A DNA stretch of 64,000 nucleotides from JAFMDF01 sp965277445 (GTDB lineage Bacteria; Bacteroidota; Bacteroidia; Chitinophagales; Saprospiraceae): NCBI GenBank assembly GCA_965277445.1, contig CBDICY010000032.1, forward strand, positions 1,240,001-1,304,000, given 5' to 3'. Each line of letters begins with the position of its first letter. Position 1 is the first letter of the stretch. Positions 34,225 to 43,101 of this stretch are shown here, in pieces. Below the pieces are notes generated by a model. The model saw nothing but the letters and a program-made list of their open reading frames with translations. It had not been told where the DNA came from and ran no database searches. The translations under genes were made by a program, and so were the position numbers.

Positions 34225-35100
34225 ATGTTGCTGAACCATACAAACGTTTGGTTTTTACTCCTTACAGGCATTTCTTTCATTGCTTGTCAGACTGCGCCCA
34301 CCGACGATGCAGTAACAGATAAGATGTTGGCAACCGTTCACAATAAATCCCTGTACCTCTCCGAATTAGATGGGATGCTTCCAGAAGATACCAGTCCAGA
34401 AGATAGTGTTAAAATTATTAATGCTTATGTCGAAAGATGGATTAGAAAGAGTTTATTAATGCAGGAAGCAGAAAGAAATATTCCTAAAGATTTAAATATT
34501 GATGAATTAGTAAGAGATTATAGAGCTTCTTTAGTCCAACATACTTACGAACAAATGTTGGTCAATCAAGACTTAGATTCTTTGATTACAAAGCGTGAAT
34601 TGAATGAGTTTTATGAGCGCAATAAAGACCAGTATCAGTTAGATGCACCGATTGTTCGTTGTAATTTCATTAAAGTTCCACAGGATGCTCCTGATTTGTC
34701 AGCGATTAAAGACCTTTGGCAAGCAAATAAAATCGAAGATCAAAAAAAATTAATAGACCTTTGTAATAAAAACGCCAGTAAATATTTATTAGCAGACAGT
34801 ATTTGGTATAAAATAGATGTCATTACGAAAGGACTTCCTAAAGGCACGATCAGTAGTAATAACATTGGTAGTAGAAAAGCTTTTACCATTCAGGACAATG
34901 ATTTCTTTTATTTCTTTCGATTATTCGAATTAGTCAATCGGAAAGAAATTGCGCCATTGTCTTATATAGAAGATCAAGCTGCGAAAGTTATTTTACATAG
35001 AAGAAAAATAAAATTACTCGAAGAGAAAAAAGAGGAACTGTACGAGCAAAAAACAAACCAAGTTAAAGTGTTTCCTTTTGTTCCAGTTACCAAAAATTAA
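34225..35100 (+). CDS. SurA/PpiC-associated lipoprotein
   Basis: 291 residues with a lipoprotein signal (LLLTGISFIAC). The N-terminal part (LATVHNKSLYLSELDGML, VERWIRKSLLMQEAERNI) resembles the helical SurA N-domain, followed by a region with the weak outline of a rotamase-like fold (YQLDAPIVRCNFIKVPQD) but without clear parvulin active-site residues. It is likely a periplasmic chaperone without isomerase activity. It lies between two PpiC-type genes, 18 bases before the next. Confidence 0.75.
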   Translation: MLLNHTNVWFLLLTGISFIACQTAPTDDAVTDKMLATVHNKSLYLSELDGMLPEDTSPEDSVKIINAYVERWIRKSLLMQEAERNIPKDLNIDELVRDYRASLVQHTYEQMLVNQDLDSLITKRELNEFYERNKDQYQLDAPIVRCNFIKVPQDAPDLSAIKDLWQANKIEDQKKLIDLCNKNASKYLLADSIWYKIDVITKGLPKGTISSNNIGSRKAFTIQDNDFFYFFRLFELVNRKEIAPLSYIEDQAAKVILHRRKIKLLEEKKEELYEQKTNQVKVFPFVPVTKN

Positions 35101-35118
35101 ACCGTACATTTTAGAAAT

Positions 35119-36486
35119 ATGAAAAATAGTATCATTCTTGTTTTTACCTTTTTATTGATAGTTCAATTTGGTTTTAGCCAAGGTGTAATTATAGATAAGG
35201 TAATTAGTAAAGTTGGAGGAGAGTTAGTCCTATTGTCTGAACTAGAAGAGCAATTTGCTTATGCTAGTAGTCAGCAAGAAGGAGGGATTCCACCAGAAGC
35301 TAAATGTGTCATTTTAGAACAGATATTAGCACAAAAACTATTATTGAACCAATCTAGGTTAGATAGTATTGAAGTAAGTGAGGATGAGGTAGAAACGCAA
35401 ATGAATGCTCGTTTTGATCGAATTTTGCAAATGATGGGAGGCGATGTTACGCAATTCGAATCCTTCTACGGTCAATCCATTCCAAAGGCTAAGGAAACGA
35501 TGCGGGCGGAATTGAAAAATAAATTATTAACGGATAGAATGCGTTCTCAGGTATTAAACTCAATCAATGTAACACCTGCGGAAGTAAAAGCCTTTTTTGC
35601 TAGAATACCAAAGGACAGTTTGCCTTATTTTAGTTCAGAAGTGGAGGTGCGAGAGATTGTAATGAAGCCTGAAGTTAATGAAGAGCAAGACAGATTGGCT
35701 AGAGAAAAATTAGAAGAAATTAGAAGAAGAGTTATTGAAGGAGGTGAAGATTTTGCAGAGTTGGCTCGAAAATATTCTGATGATCCCGGATCAGCTCGAT
35801 TGGGCGGTGATTTAGGAATGACCAAAAGAGGAAGTTTTGTACCAGAATTTGAAGCAGCAGCTTATAATTTAGAAGCAAAAGGTTTTTCTAAAGTAATTAA
35901 ATCTGAATTTGGCTACCACTTCATTCAATTATTAGAAAGAAGAGGTAATTCTATTTATACGCGCCATATTCTAATTAAACCAGAAATAACAGAGGCTGAT
36001 TTAGAGTTGACTGTTCAACGCTTGGATAGTGTAAGAATGTTAGTAGCATCTGATTCTATTACTTTTTCAGTAGCGGTAAAAAGATATTCTAACGACAAAG
36101 TTCAGAGTTATAATAATGATGGCTTAATCGTAAACCCTCAATCCAATAACGCCATTTTTGAACAAGGAGATTTGGATACAGATATATACTTTACGATTGA
36201 CAGTATGGAGGTTGGAGACGTTTCTGCACCTTTTATGTATTTGGATCCTAGAGGAGAGCAATTATTTAGAATTGTCATGCTACAATCTCGAACAGATCCT
36301 CATATTGCCAGCTTAGCCACGGATTATTCTAAAATTCAACAAGCGGCAGTCAATGAGAAAAAATCTGAATATATTACGAGTTGGGTAGATGAAAGAGTAG
36401 ATGCTACTTTTATTGATATTGATAAAGAATATATGGGATGTCCTTCATTAGGAAAGTGGTTAAAAGGAAAGGCGATTAAACCCTAA
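35119..36486 (+). CDS. SurA-like periplasmic chaperone/peptidyl-prolyl isomerase
   Basis: 455 residues with a signal peptide (VQFGFS/QGVI). Order: SurA_N region (about 20-165; IIDKVISKVGGELVLLSELEE, LLLNQSRLDSIEVSEDEVE), a canonical parvulin domain (about 172-275; VREIVMKPEVNEEQ, LARKYSDDPGSARLGGDLGM, FGYHFIQLLERRG) and a second, degenerate one (about 280-385; YTRHILIKPEITEAD). This is the closest of the three to SurA. It probably escorts beta-barrels and type IX components across the periplasm. A terminator follows 25 bases later, closing the three-gene unit. Confidence 0.88.
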   Translation: MKNSIILVFTFLLIVQFGFSQGVIIDKVISKVGGELVLLSELEEQFAYASSQQEGGIPPEAKCVILEQILAQKLLLNQSRLDSIEVSEDEVETQMNARFDRILQMMGGDVTQFESFYGQSIPKAKETMRAELKNKLLTDRMRSQVLNSINVTPAEVKAFFARIPKDSLPYFSSEVEVREIVMKPEVNEEQDRLAREKLEEIRRRVIEGGEDFAELARKYSDDPGSARLGGDLGMTKRGSFVPEFEAAAYNLEAKGFSKVIKSEFGYHFIQLLERRGNSIYTRHILIKPEITEADLELTVQRLDSVRMLVASDSITFSVAVKRYSNDKVQSYNNDGLIVNPQSNNAIFEQGDLDTDIYFTIDSMEVGDVSAPFMYLDPRGEQLFRIVMLQSRTDPHIASLATDYSKIQQAAVNEKKSEYITSWVDERVDATFIDIDKEYMGCPSLGKWLKGKAIKP

Positions 36487-36510
36487 GTACTACCTCAAAA
36501 ATATGGAGAT

Positions 36511-36549
36511 AAAAAGCGGCTAGGTGATTCGATCATTTAGCCGCTTTTT
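36511..36549 (+). terminator. Terminator of the PpiC/SurA cluster
   Basis: AAAAAGCGGCTA (36511-36522) pairs with TAGCCGCTTTTT (36538-36549); inner bases GTGAT and ATCAT extend the stem. Followed by more T and AATT. Confidence 0.88.
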
Positions 36550-36618
36550 TAATTATAACCAAAAGACTTGTAATCAAATAAATAATTATGTAACTTTATG
36601 TAAAATTTTTGATTACAA

Positions 36619-37224
36619 ATGATAGCTAATTCAACCATATCCGATTACTTTCCTTTCTGTACCCATCAAGGTACAGATACTTCGATGATTAATAAATCTC
36701 GCATTCGACAATTAATTTCACAAAAAAAACCATTGTCCAATCGAGACATAGAAACAATAATTAAAGATCATTTAACCTTTTTACAAAATGGTGGGGCTGG
36801 CGGAAAATGGAAAACGATTCATATTAAAGGCATTGTTTTAGCACTTTATTTTGGGGAGGAAGTAACAAGAGGAAAGCAGGCAAGTTTTGAGCTACAACAG
36901 TTTGCTAATGACGTAAGCTTGGCGAAAGCAATTCTGCCTTTTGCTAACTTTTGTTCGAGTAGTATAGCACAAGTTAATTTTCAGGCAGCCGATTTGTCTT
37001 ATAGTGTGTTCACCGATGTTGCTGCTAAAAATGTTAATTTTAGTAATGCAAATCTAGCTTATGTTGATTTTACCAGAGGAAATTTAGAAAATGCTAATTT
37101 TAGTAATGCGAATCTTGTAGGTGCAGACTTTGAGAATTGTAATTTAAAAGGGGCAAATTTTAAGGGAGCGAGTTTGAGTAAGGCAAGGTTTCCAGGAGCA
37201 GATTTAACAAATGTCAGTATATAA
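36619..37224 (+). CDS. Pentapeptide-repeat protein
   Basis: 201 residues. The N-terminal half is a soluble region of unknown fold with a Gly-rich loop (NGGAGGKWKTIHIKGIVLALYFGEE). From about 110 to the end there are roughly 18 pentapeptide repeats A(D/N)LxX (ANFCSSS, VNFQAADLSY, ANLAYVDFTRGNLENANFSN), which should form a right-handed quadrilateral beta-helix. No signal peptide, so cytoplasmic. Such proteins range from DNA mimics to scaffolds; no role can be chosen here. It is monocistronic with a terminator overlapping its end. Confidence 0.8.
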   Translation: MIANSTISDYFPFCTHQGTDTSMINKSRIRQLISQKKPLSNRDIETIIKDHLTFLQNGGAGGKWKTIHIKGIVLALYFGEEVTRGKQASFELQQFANDVSLAKAILPFANFCSSSIAQVNFQAADLSYSVFTDVAAKNVNFSNANLAYVDFTRGNLENANFSNANLVGADFENCNLKGANFKGASLSKARFPGADLTNVSI

Positions 37225-37257
37225 AAAAGCGGTACCTGCTGAACAAATACCGCTTTT
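37225..37257. terminator. Bidirectional terminator between convergent genes
   Basis: AAAAGCGGTA (37225-37234) and TACCGCTTTT (37248-37257) directly after the pentapeptide gene stop; 28 bases before the end of the TPR gene on the other strand. Confidence 0.85.
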
Positions 37258-37284
37258 ATTATATGGTAGTCTTTACTATAATGA

Positions 37285-38322
37285 TTAGGCAAACTCTGCC
37301 ATCAATTCTTTTGCTTTTTTAGAGCCAAGTTTAGCAGCTTGTTTCCAATCTTTCACAAAACCTTTCTTACCTGCTTTTTGAAGTGCAATACCTCTATAAA
37401 CCAAAGGGTCAGATTCCAATACTTTTTCTGCAGTTTCTTGCTCTAATTTTACCGCTTCGTTGAATGCAGCAACTGCTTCTGGATAGTTGCCTAATTCCAA
37501 AAGCGTTTGACCGTATTTTGTGAAGATGTATTTTTTCCATTTATTATTAGAATCACCGGGCAAAAATTTTCTTAAAGAGAATAGCTTGAATTCTAAAGAA
37601 GCACCTTTAAAATCCCCTATCTTTGTTAAGCATTCTCCCTTGATTCTGCGTGATTTCCAATAAATAGATTGTAATGGAATAGATTTCTTGATACTCTGAT
37701 CTAAATCTTGAATAGCCTTATCCAATTCTCCTTTTAGGATATAGATATTAGCTCTACCAAAATAAGGATCAGGGTTATTAGAATAAATATTGATGCTTTT
37801 TGTAAAATCATACAAAGCATCATTATAATTTTTTAATTGGTAGTTAATGAAGCCTCTTCTTTCATAAGCCTGTGCGTGACGCTCATATTTTGAGATAGCG
37901 GTATTCAATGCATCCATCGCTTCCTTTTCTTTTCCCTCTTCTTGCACTAATTGTCTTCCTTTACGAAAAGCTTTTACAGCCATCTTGTCACTATGTGGCT
38001 CGATGATTACGTGCTCTTTAATCTTACCATTTTCTATTGCCCACCCACTCATTTGACCAGCAACGGCAAATTGAGCAAGATACTCTAGCAAATTAACTGT
38101 TCCTTTCCATTTTTTATTGGAACTGTGAATCACTACTCTTGGTAAGTTGACACAAGATTCTGCTTCAACGAAAAGATCTTCTTCGCTGAATAGTACGTCG
38201 TTTTTGTAATAATTTTCGATTCGACGTTCATACATTTTGTGTACCTTTTGATAGCTTTTTTCGCTACCAAATTCGAGACACCCTTTGAAAATAATTTTTA
38301 AACTTTGATCCTTCACTACCAT
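37285..38322 (-). CDS. TPR-repeat protein, cytoplasmic
   Basis: 345 residues without a signal peptide. The first about 120 residues form an unidentified domain (YERRIENYYKNDVLFSEED, RVVIHSSNKKWKGTVNLLEYL). From about 115 come five to six TPR units (AMDALNTAISKYERHAQAYE, NYNDALYDFTKSINIYSNNP, ELDKAIQDLDQSIKKSIPLQ, NYPEAVAAFNEAVKLEQETA) ending with KQAAKLGSKKAKELMAEF. TPR arrays act as protein scaffolds; the partner is unknown. A textbook promoter at 38697-38727 predicts a leader of roughly 365 bases. Confidence 0.8.
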   Translation of the reverse strand: MVVKDQSLKIIFKGCLEFGSEKSYQKVHKMYERRIENYYKNDVLFSEEDLFVEAESCVNLPRVVIHSSNKKWKGTVNLLEYLAQFAVAGQMSGWAIENGKIKEHVIIEPHSDKMAVKAFRKGRQLVQEEGKEKEAMDALNTAISKYERHAQAYERRGFINYQLKNYNDALYDFTKSINIYSNNPDPYFGRANIYILKGELDKAIQDLDQSIKKSIPLQSIYWKSRRIKGECLTKIGDFKGASLEFKLFSLRKFLPGDSNNKWKKYIFTKYGQTLLELGNYPEAVAAFNEAVKLEQETAEKVLESDPLVYRGIALQKAGKKGFVKDWKQAAKLGSKKAKELMAEFA

Positions 38323-39197
38323 GATACCGTTGTTTTAGAGGACTTTTATGCCGTTTTTTGTTCTATTATCATTTTATTTTCCCTTCTATTTTAAAGAAAT
38401 TTTCTCAGATTTTTATTGATTGAGTAAGGCATTACCTTGGTTTGTCTCAACCTTTTATTTTTAGTCCCTCATAAATAACTGGGTGTAGTCTTTTGCTTGT
38501 ATTTAGTCTGATATGACTCGTTTGCCTAATGATCTAGTAGTCAATACTAATGGGCAAAAGGTGTGGCTTTAACCTAAAATTCACTCAGTTTTCTCGTGTA
38601 TGTTTATTGAGTTTATTTTCTGTCCCTGGATTAAAGATGTATAATTCTTGATATGTATAGGACTTACGATAAGGTAAGTTATGCCTAAAGCAGCTACAAA
38701 TATAGGTTTAATAAACTATAAAGTCAACTAAAAATTACTTTTTTTTGTTGCTAAAGGACTAATAATCAAGGAGAAAGCTATTTTTTTACTTTTTACGTGA
38801 ACCTTTTTCTTATTTAAAGAGTACGGAATCGCCATAAAAATGACCTTTTACTCATACATTGAAATAAATTAAATACAAATATTTTAAAGAGTAAACCTTG
38901 TTACACGAACTGGAATTTGGTCTATTTTTAATATATCGAAATATATTTAATCATATTAAAAATAAATTTACTGTGTATAGTGAGGTAAATATCTAACATT
39001 ACTCCAAATGCTTAGTTAATTTTAAGATGACCTTATTGTTGACTTCTCTGACTCCTATTTTTTATCTATTTTTACAAATAAATTTTCTAGGAAAAGCGCC
39101 TAGCTTTTTCTATAGGTTAGGGCTTTTAGACTATAGCAGCTAAATAGAAAGGGACAATAATCATATTCCTTAAACTCCAAGACTTACTTATCACAAA
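38323..39197. other. Gene-free 875-base divergent region
   Basis: AT-rich space between the divergent TPR gene and uvrB. It holds the minus-strand promoter at 38697-38727, a small stem ACTTAC-N6-GTAAGT (38662-38679) near its predicted start, and a long leader region. A palindromic run atatcgaaatat lies near 38935. I see no reading frame with coding character and no word array. Confidence 0.5.
38697..38727 (-). promoter_or_regulatory. Promoter of the TPR gene (TTG-N20-TATATTTG)
   Basis: Minus-strand TTG (38727-38725), exactly 20 bases, TATATTTG (38704-38697). Both boxes and spacing are ideal for the Bacteroidota housekeeping sigma factor. The start would fall near 38690. Confidence 0.65.
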
Positions 39198-41210
39198 ATG
39201 GGATTTAACTTAAGTTCTCCTTTCAAACCAACAGGTGACCAACCTCAGGCAATTCAACAACTAATAGAAGGCATTAATGCTGGTGATACTGCCCAAACTT
39301 TATTGGGGGTAACAGGATCGGGTAAAACTTTTACAATGGCGAATGTCATCAAAGAACTAAATCGCCCGACCTTAGTATTAACGCATAATAAAACCCTTAC
39401 TGCTCAACTATACGGAGAGTTTCGAGAATTCTTTCCTGATAATGCGGTAGAGTATTTTGTTTCCTATTATGACTATTATCAGCCTGAGGCATATATTATG
39501 TCTTCGGATACTTTTATAGAAAAAGATTTACAAATCAATGAAGAAGTCGATAAGCTTAGGTTAAGGGCCACTTCTTCTCTCTTGTCTGGTCGTAGAGATA
39601 TTATCATTGTGGCTTCTGTTTCCTGTATTTATGGTATGGGAAACCCTGAAGATTATAAGACAGGAATTATTAGATTGCATAAAGGACTAGTGGTTACAAG
39701 AAATACTTTTTTGTATCAATTAGTGGGTATTTTATATGCTCGAACAGAAATTGAGTTTAAGCGAGCGACTTTTAGAGTGCGTGGAGATACCATTGACATT
39801 AATTTGCCTTATGTAGATTATGGGTACCGGATTACCTTTTTTGGAGACGAAATTGAAGATATTGAGCGGATTGAAATTGAAACGGGAAAAAGAATAGAAT
39901 CTTTAGAAACAGCGGCTATCTTTCCTGCTAATCTTTACATTGCGCCTAAAGATAAAATGAATCAAATTCTACGAGATATTGAAGATGAATTATACGCTCA
40001 ACAACAATATTTTGAACGAGAATCTCGACTGACAGAATCACAAAGAATTAAAGAACGAGTAACGTTTGATTTAGAAATGATGCGAGAATTGGGTTATTGT
40101 AATGGCGTAGAAAACTATTCTCGTTATTTCGATGGTCGAACACCAGGTACTCGCCCATTCTGTTTACTGGATTATTTTCCAGATGATTATTTAATGATTA
40201 TTGACGAAAGTCACGTTACCGTACCGCAAGTTAGAGGGATGTGGGGAGGCGACCGTGCTAGAAAACTCAATTTAGTCAATTTTGGTTTTCGCTTACCTTC
40301 TGCCATGGATAATCGACCTTTAAATTTTTCAGAATTTGAAAGTTTAATTAATCAAGTAGTTTTTGTGAGTGCTACGCCAAGTGATTATGAATTGGAGCAA
40401 ACAGGAGGTGTTTTTGTAGAGCAAATTATTCGTCCAACAGGTCTATTGGATCCACCGATTGAAGTGCGACCAAGTTTGAATCAGATTGACGATTTATTAG
40501 AGGAGATTCAACAAAGAATTGAAAAAAACGAACGAGTTTTAGTGACAACGTTGACGAAGCGGATGTCGGAGGAATTAAGTAAATACTTCGCAAAGGTCAA
40601 TCTTAAATGTCGTTATATTCACTCCGAAGTGGACACGATGGAACGAGTGGAGATTTTAAGAGATTTACGTTTGGGTGTTTTTGACGTTTTAATTGGGGTT
40701 AATCTATTAAGAGAGGGGTTAGATTTGCCAGAAGTTTCCTTGGTAGCTATTTTAGATGCCGATAAAGAAGGTTTTTTACGGAATGATAAATCTTTGACCC
40801 AAACAGCAGGTCGGGCGGCAAGAAACTCCAATGGACTGGTTATATTTTATGCCGATAAAGTAACCGAATCTATGCAACGGACGATTGATGAAACGACGCG
40901 TAGACGATCCATTCAAATGGCCTATAATGAAGAACACGGCATTACGCCTAAGACAGTTAGTAAAACTCGGGAAGAAATCATGAGTCAAGGCTCAATTTTG
41001 GATATTCGAGGGAATAAAACAAATGCTTACATCGAACCAGATGAATTGAGCATTGCGGCAGATCCAATCGTGGAATACATGACCAAAGATCAGCTTGAAA
41101 AAATGATTAGGGAAACAGAGCGAAAAATGAAGAAGGCAGCAAAAGAATTAGATTTTATCTCTGCTGCTCAATATCGAGATGAGCTGTTCGCCTTAAGGAA
41201 AAAATTATAG
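39198..41210 (+). CDS. uvrB: Excinuclease ABC subunit B
   Basis: 670 residues, standard UvrB of nucleotide excision repair; binds damaged DNA with UvrA and recruits UvrC. Walker A GVTGSGKT (37-44), beta-hairpin YYDYYQPEAY (93-102), helicase motifs (MIIDESHVTVPQ, SATPSDYEL, GVNLLREGLDLPEVSLVAIL, QTAGRAARN) and the C-terminal UVR motif (MTKDQLEKMIRETERKM through FISAAQYRDEL) are all present. Single gene; a word-array hairpin follows the stop. Confidence 0.96.
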   Translation: MGFNLSSPFKPTGDQPQAIQQLIEGINAGDTAQTLLGVTGSGKTFTMANVIKELNRPTLVLTHNKTLTAQLYGEFREFFPDNAVEYFVSYYDYYQPEAYIMSSDTFIEKDLQINEEVDKLRLRATSSLLSGRRDIIIVASVSCIYGMGNPEDYKTGIIRLHKGLVVTRNTFLYQLVGILYARTEIEFKRATFRVRGDTIDINLPYVDYGYRITFFGDEIEDIERIEIETGKRIESLETAAIFPANLYIAPKDKMNQILRDIEDELYAQQQYFERESRLTESQRIKERVTFDLEMMRELGYCNGVENYSRYFDGRTPGTRPFCLLDYFPDDYLMIIDESHVTVPQVRGMWGGDRARKLNLVNFGFRLPSAMDNRPLNFSEFESLINQVVFVSATPSDYELEQTGGVFVEQIIRPTGLLDPPIEVRPSLNQIDDLLEEIQQRIEKNERVLVTTLTKRMSEELSKYFAKVNLKCRYIHSEVDTMERVEILRDLRLGVFDVLIGVNLLREGLDLPEVSLVAILDADKEGFLRNDKSLTQTAGRAARNSNGLVIFYADKVTESMQRTIDETTRRRSIQMAYNEEHGITPKTVSKTREEIMSQGSILDIRGNKTNAYIEPDELSIAADPIVEYMTKDQLEKMIRETERKMKKAAKELDFISAAQYRDELFALRKKL

Positions 41211-41224
41211 CAGTTATTTTACTA

Positions 41225-41346
41225 CTTGGCTAAAGGCAGGAGGCGAATGGCAAAAGGTGAATCCTATCTTTTGGTACTAATAAACCGAAAGTAAGGCTAT
41301 TTTATAGGTCTCGACCATTTGCCTTTTGCCATTAACCCTTTGCCTA
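41225..41346. repeat. Word-array hairpin (CTAAAGGCAGGAGGCG type)
   Basis: Left arm 41225-41262 is nearly identical to 19452-19490; right arm 41313-41345 (accatttgccttttgccatt, then aaccctttgcctag) is its diverged reverse complement, with AATGGCAAAAGG pairing exactly. It fills the space between the uvrB stop and the convergent M20 peptidase gene. Confidence 0.7.
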
Positions 41347-41354
41347 GTAATTAG

Positions 41355-41392
41355 ATCAAACGAGATGGTCTAAAGAAACTACCTCGTTTGAT
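41355..41392 (-). terminator. Hairpin between uvrB and the M20 gene
   Basis: ATCAAACGAG (41355-41364) and CTCGTTTGAT (41383-41392) are perfect 10-base arms 8 bases from the end of the minus-strand peptidase gene. No strong T-run, so it may be a 3' stabilising hairpin rather than a terminator. Confidence 0.45.
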
Positions 41393-41399
41393 ACTACCT

Positions 41400-42920
41400 C
41401 TACAGTCTTTCAGTCAACACCGCAATATAAGTCTTCACGCCATCCACATAATTCCCCAATCGCAAATTCTCATTCGGGCTATGCTGATTATTATCCCGGT
41501 TTACGATCGGAACAGTTACTGCAGGAATGCCTAAAGTTGTAACAAATGGAGCAATTGGGATAGAACCGCCACTATTTCTAATTTTAATGGGTGTTTGCCC
41601 AAAAGCTCTCGTCAATGCTTTATCCAACCAAATACCAACAGTAGAATCAAAATCAGTTCGATAAGCGAGATAAGAAGTTACCGCTCGCATAAAAACAATG
41701 CGATTATATTTCATGCGTTCTGCTTCTGTTGGCTCTTTATCCACCACATAATAGCCTTGTGCTTGGATATGACTACGAATTAAACCCAATAACCAATCAG
41801 GGTCACTTTCCATGACTAAGCGCACATCAATTTCAGCCGTTGCCGTAGCAGGCACAATTGTCCGAGAGCGAATGCCTACCCAACCTGAGCGCATACCTCG
41901 TATATTTAAGGAAGGATATTGAATGGCTTCTTGATAATTATTCCCAACCTTATCAGGTGCAGCAATGCCTATACTTTTTTGAATAAATTTTTCGTCATCT
42001 GGCACTTTGGCTAAAACAGCTTTGGTCGCTTCATCCAAATGAATGCCATCATAAAAACCGGGAATGGTCACTCGTCCATCCGCATCCTTCATCGACGCAA
42101 TTAACTGTGCTAATCGGACAGCTGGATTAGGCGCATAGTTTCCATAATGTCCACTATGTTGAGGCGCTCTTGGACCGAAAACGGTTAAGGTAACTTCTGA
42201 GATGCCTCTTGCACCAAAAGTTAAAGTTGGTTGATTAGAGATATGTCTGGGGCCATCAAATATTATCAACATATCTGCCGCTAGTTCTTTACTGTATTTA
42301 TCCACCGCTTTAGGTAATTCTGGCGAACCTAACTCTTCTTCAAAATCCATAATGACTTTGATGTTGAAATTGGGTTGAGCAATCCCTTTAGTCGCATCCA
42401 AAGCGGCTAAAAAGCCATTCGCTGCGCCTTTAGAATCCGCTGTAGATCGAGCAAATACCCGTAATTCTGGATCGTAATTGGTATGTATATTTTGCCAATC
42501 AATTTCGTTCCATTCGCCGCCGACATTCTTTTCTTTTAAAGCAGGTTTCCAAGGACTTTCTTGAAACCATTTTGTTTTATCCACAGGTTGTCCATCTATT
42601 TGTAAATAAATTAAAACGGTCTTTTCTGCGCCTTCCTTTTTCCGTTCGGCTAATAATAAAGGAACAGTTGGCGTTTCTAATCGGTTAACAGTAAATCCTC
42701 TTTGTTGGAATTCCTTTTCACACCATTGTATATTTTTTTCAATGTCTTTCGGATAATGGGCATCGTTTGGGATGGATAATAATTCGTAGAGACGGTCGAA
42801 GGATTCGGTGGCATGTTTGTAGGCTAAGTCGTCTAAGGCTTTGCCTTTTATTTGGGCGGTTATGCTAGCGTTGAGGGTAAAAAGAAAGAATAGGAGCAGG
42901 GAGAATTTGGATTTCATCAT
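41400..42920 (-). CDS. Exported M20 family metallopeptidase/dipeptidase
   Basis: 506 residues with a signal peptide (TLNASITA/QIKG). M20 features: RSTADSKGAANGFLAALDA (bridging Asp), DFEEELGS (catalytic Glu pair), LIIFDGPRH, HSGHYGNYAPNP in the dimerisation lid, and the late NNQHSPNENL. In the position of the first zinc motif HxDxQP the protein has Gln107-Ile-Asp109-Gly-Gln-Pro, so a zinc-ligand His is replaced by Gln. It may belong to a subfamily with altered metal coordination. Expected location is the periplasm or outside. Confidence 0.8.
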   Translation of the reverse strand: MMKSKFSLLLFFLFTLNASITAQIKGKALDDLAYKHATESFDRLYELLSIPNDAHYPKDIEKNIQWCEKEFQQRGFTVNRLETPTVPLLLAERKKEGAEKTVLIYLQIDGQPVDKTKWFQESPWKPALKEKNVGGEWNEIDWQNIHTNYDPELRVFARSTADSKGAANGFLAALDATKGIAQPNFNIKVIMDFEEELGSPELPKAVDKYSKELAADMLIIFDGPRHISNQPTLTFGARGISEVTLTVFGPRAPQHSGHYGNYAPNPAVRLAQLIASMKDADGRVTIPGFYDGIHLDEATKAVLAKVPDDEKFIQKSIGIAAPDKVGNNYQEAIQYPSLNIRGMRSGWVGIRSRTIVPATATAEIDVRLVMESDPDWLLGLIRSHIQAQGYYVVDKEPTEAERMKYNRIVFMRAVTSYLAYRTDFDSTVGIWLDKALTRAFGQTPIKIRNSGGSIPIAPFVTTLGIPAVTVPIVNRDNNQHSPNENLRLGNYVDGVKTYIAVLTERL

Positions 42921-43039
42921 GTGCTAATTTTTTCAAAAAAATAATATTACGAAGAAATGTGGAGATGGCAAATTAATTTAAAAATATTTTAGGGTGTGAA
43001 AGATGTCGGTAACTATATCAAAACTTCACTCAGAAAAAA

Positions 43040-43067
43040 GGCCCACCTAAAAATATTTAGATGAGCC
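43040..43067 (-). terminator. Terminator of fadH
   Basis: Arms 43040-43051 and 43056-43067 pair fully on the minus-strand RNA if G-U pairs are counted (GGCTCATCTAAA with TTTAGGTGGGCC) and are followed by six T. The plus strand has mismatches there, so it works in one direction only. Confidence 0.8.
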
Positions 43068-43101
43068 AATTTATTATATTGTATAAAGAGTGAGCAGAAA
43101 C

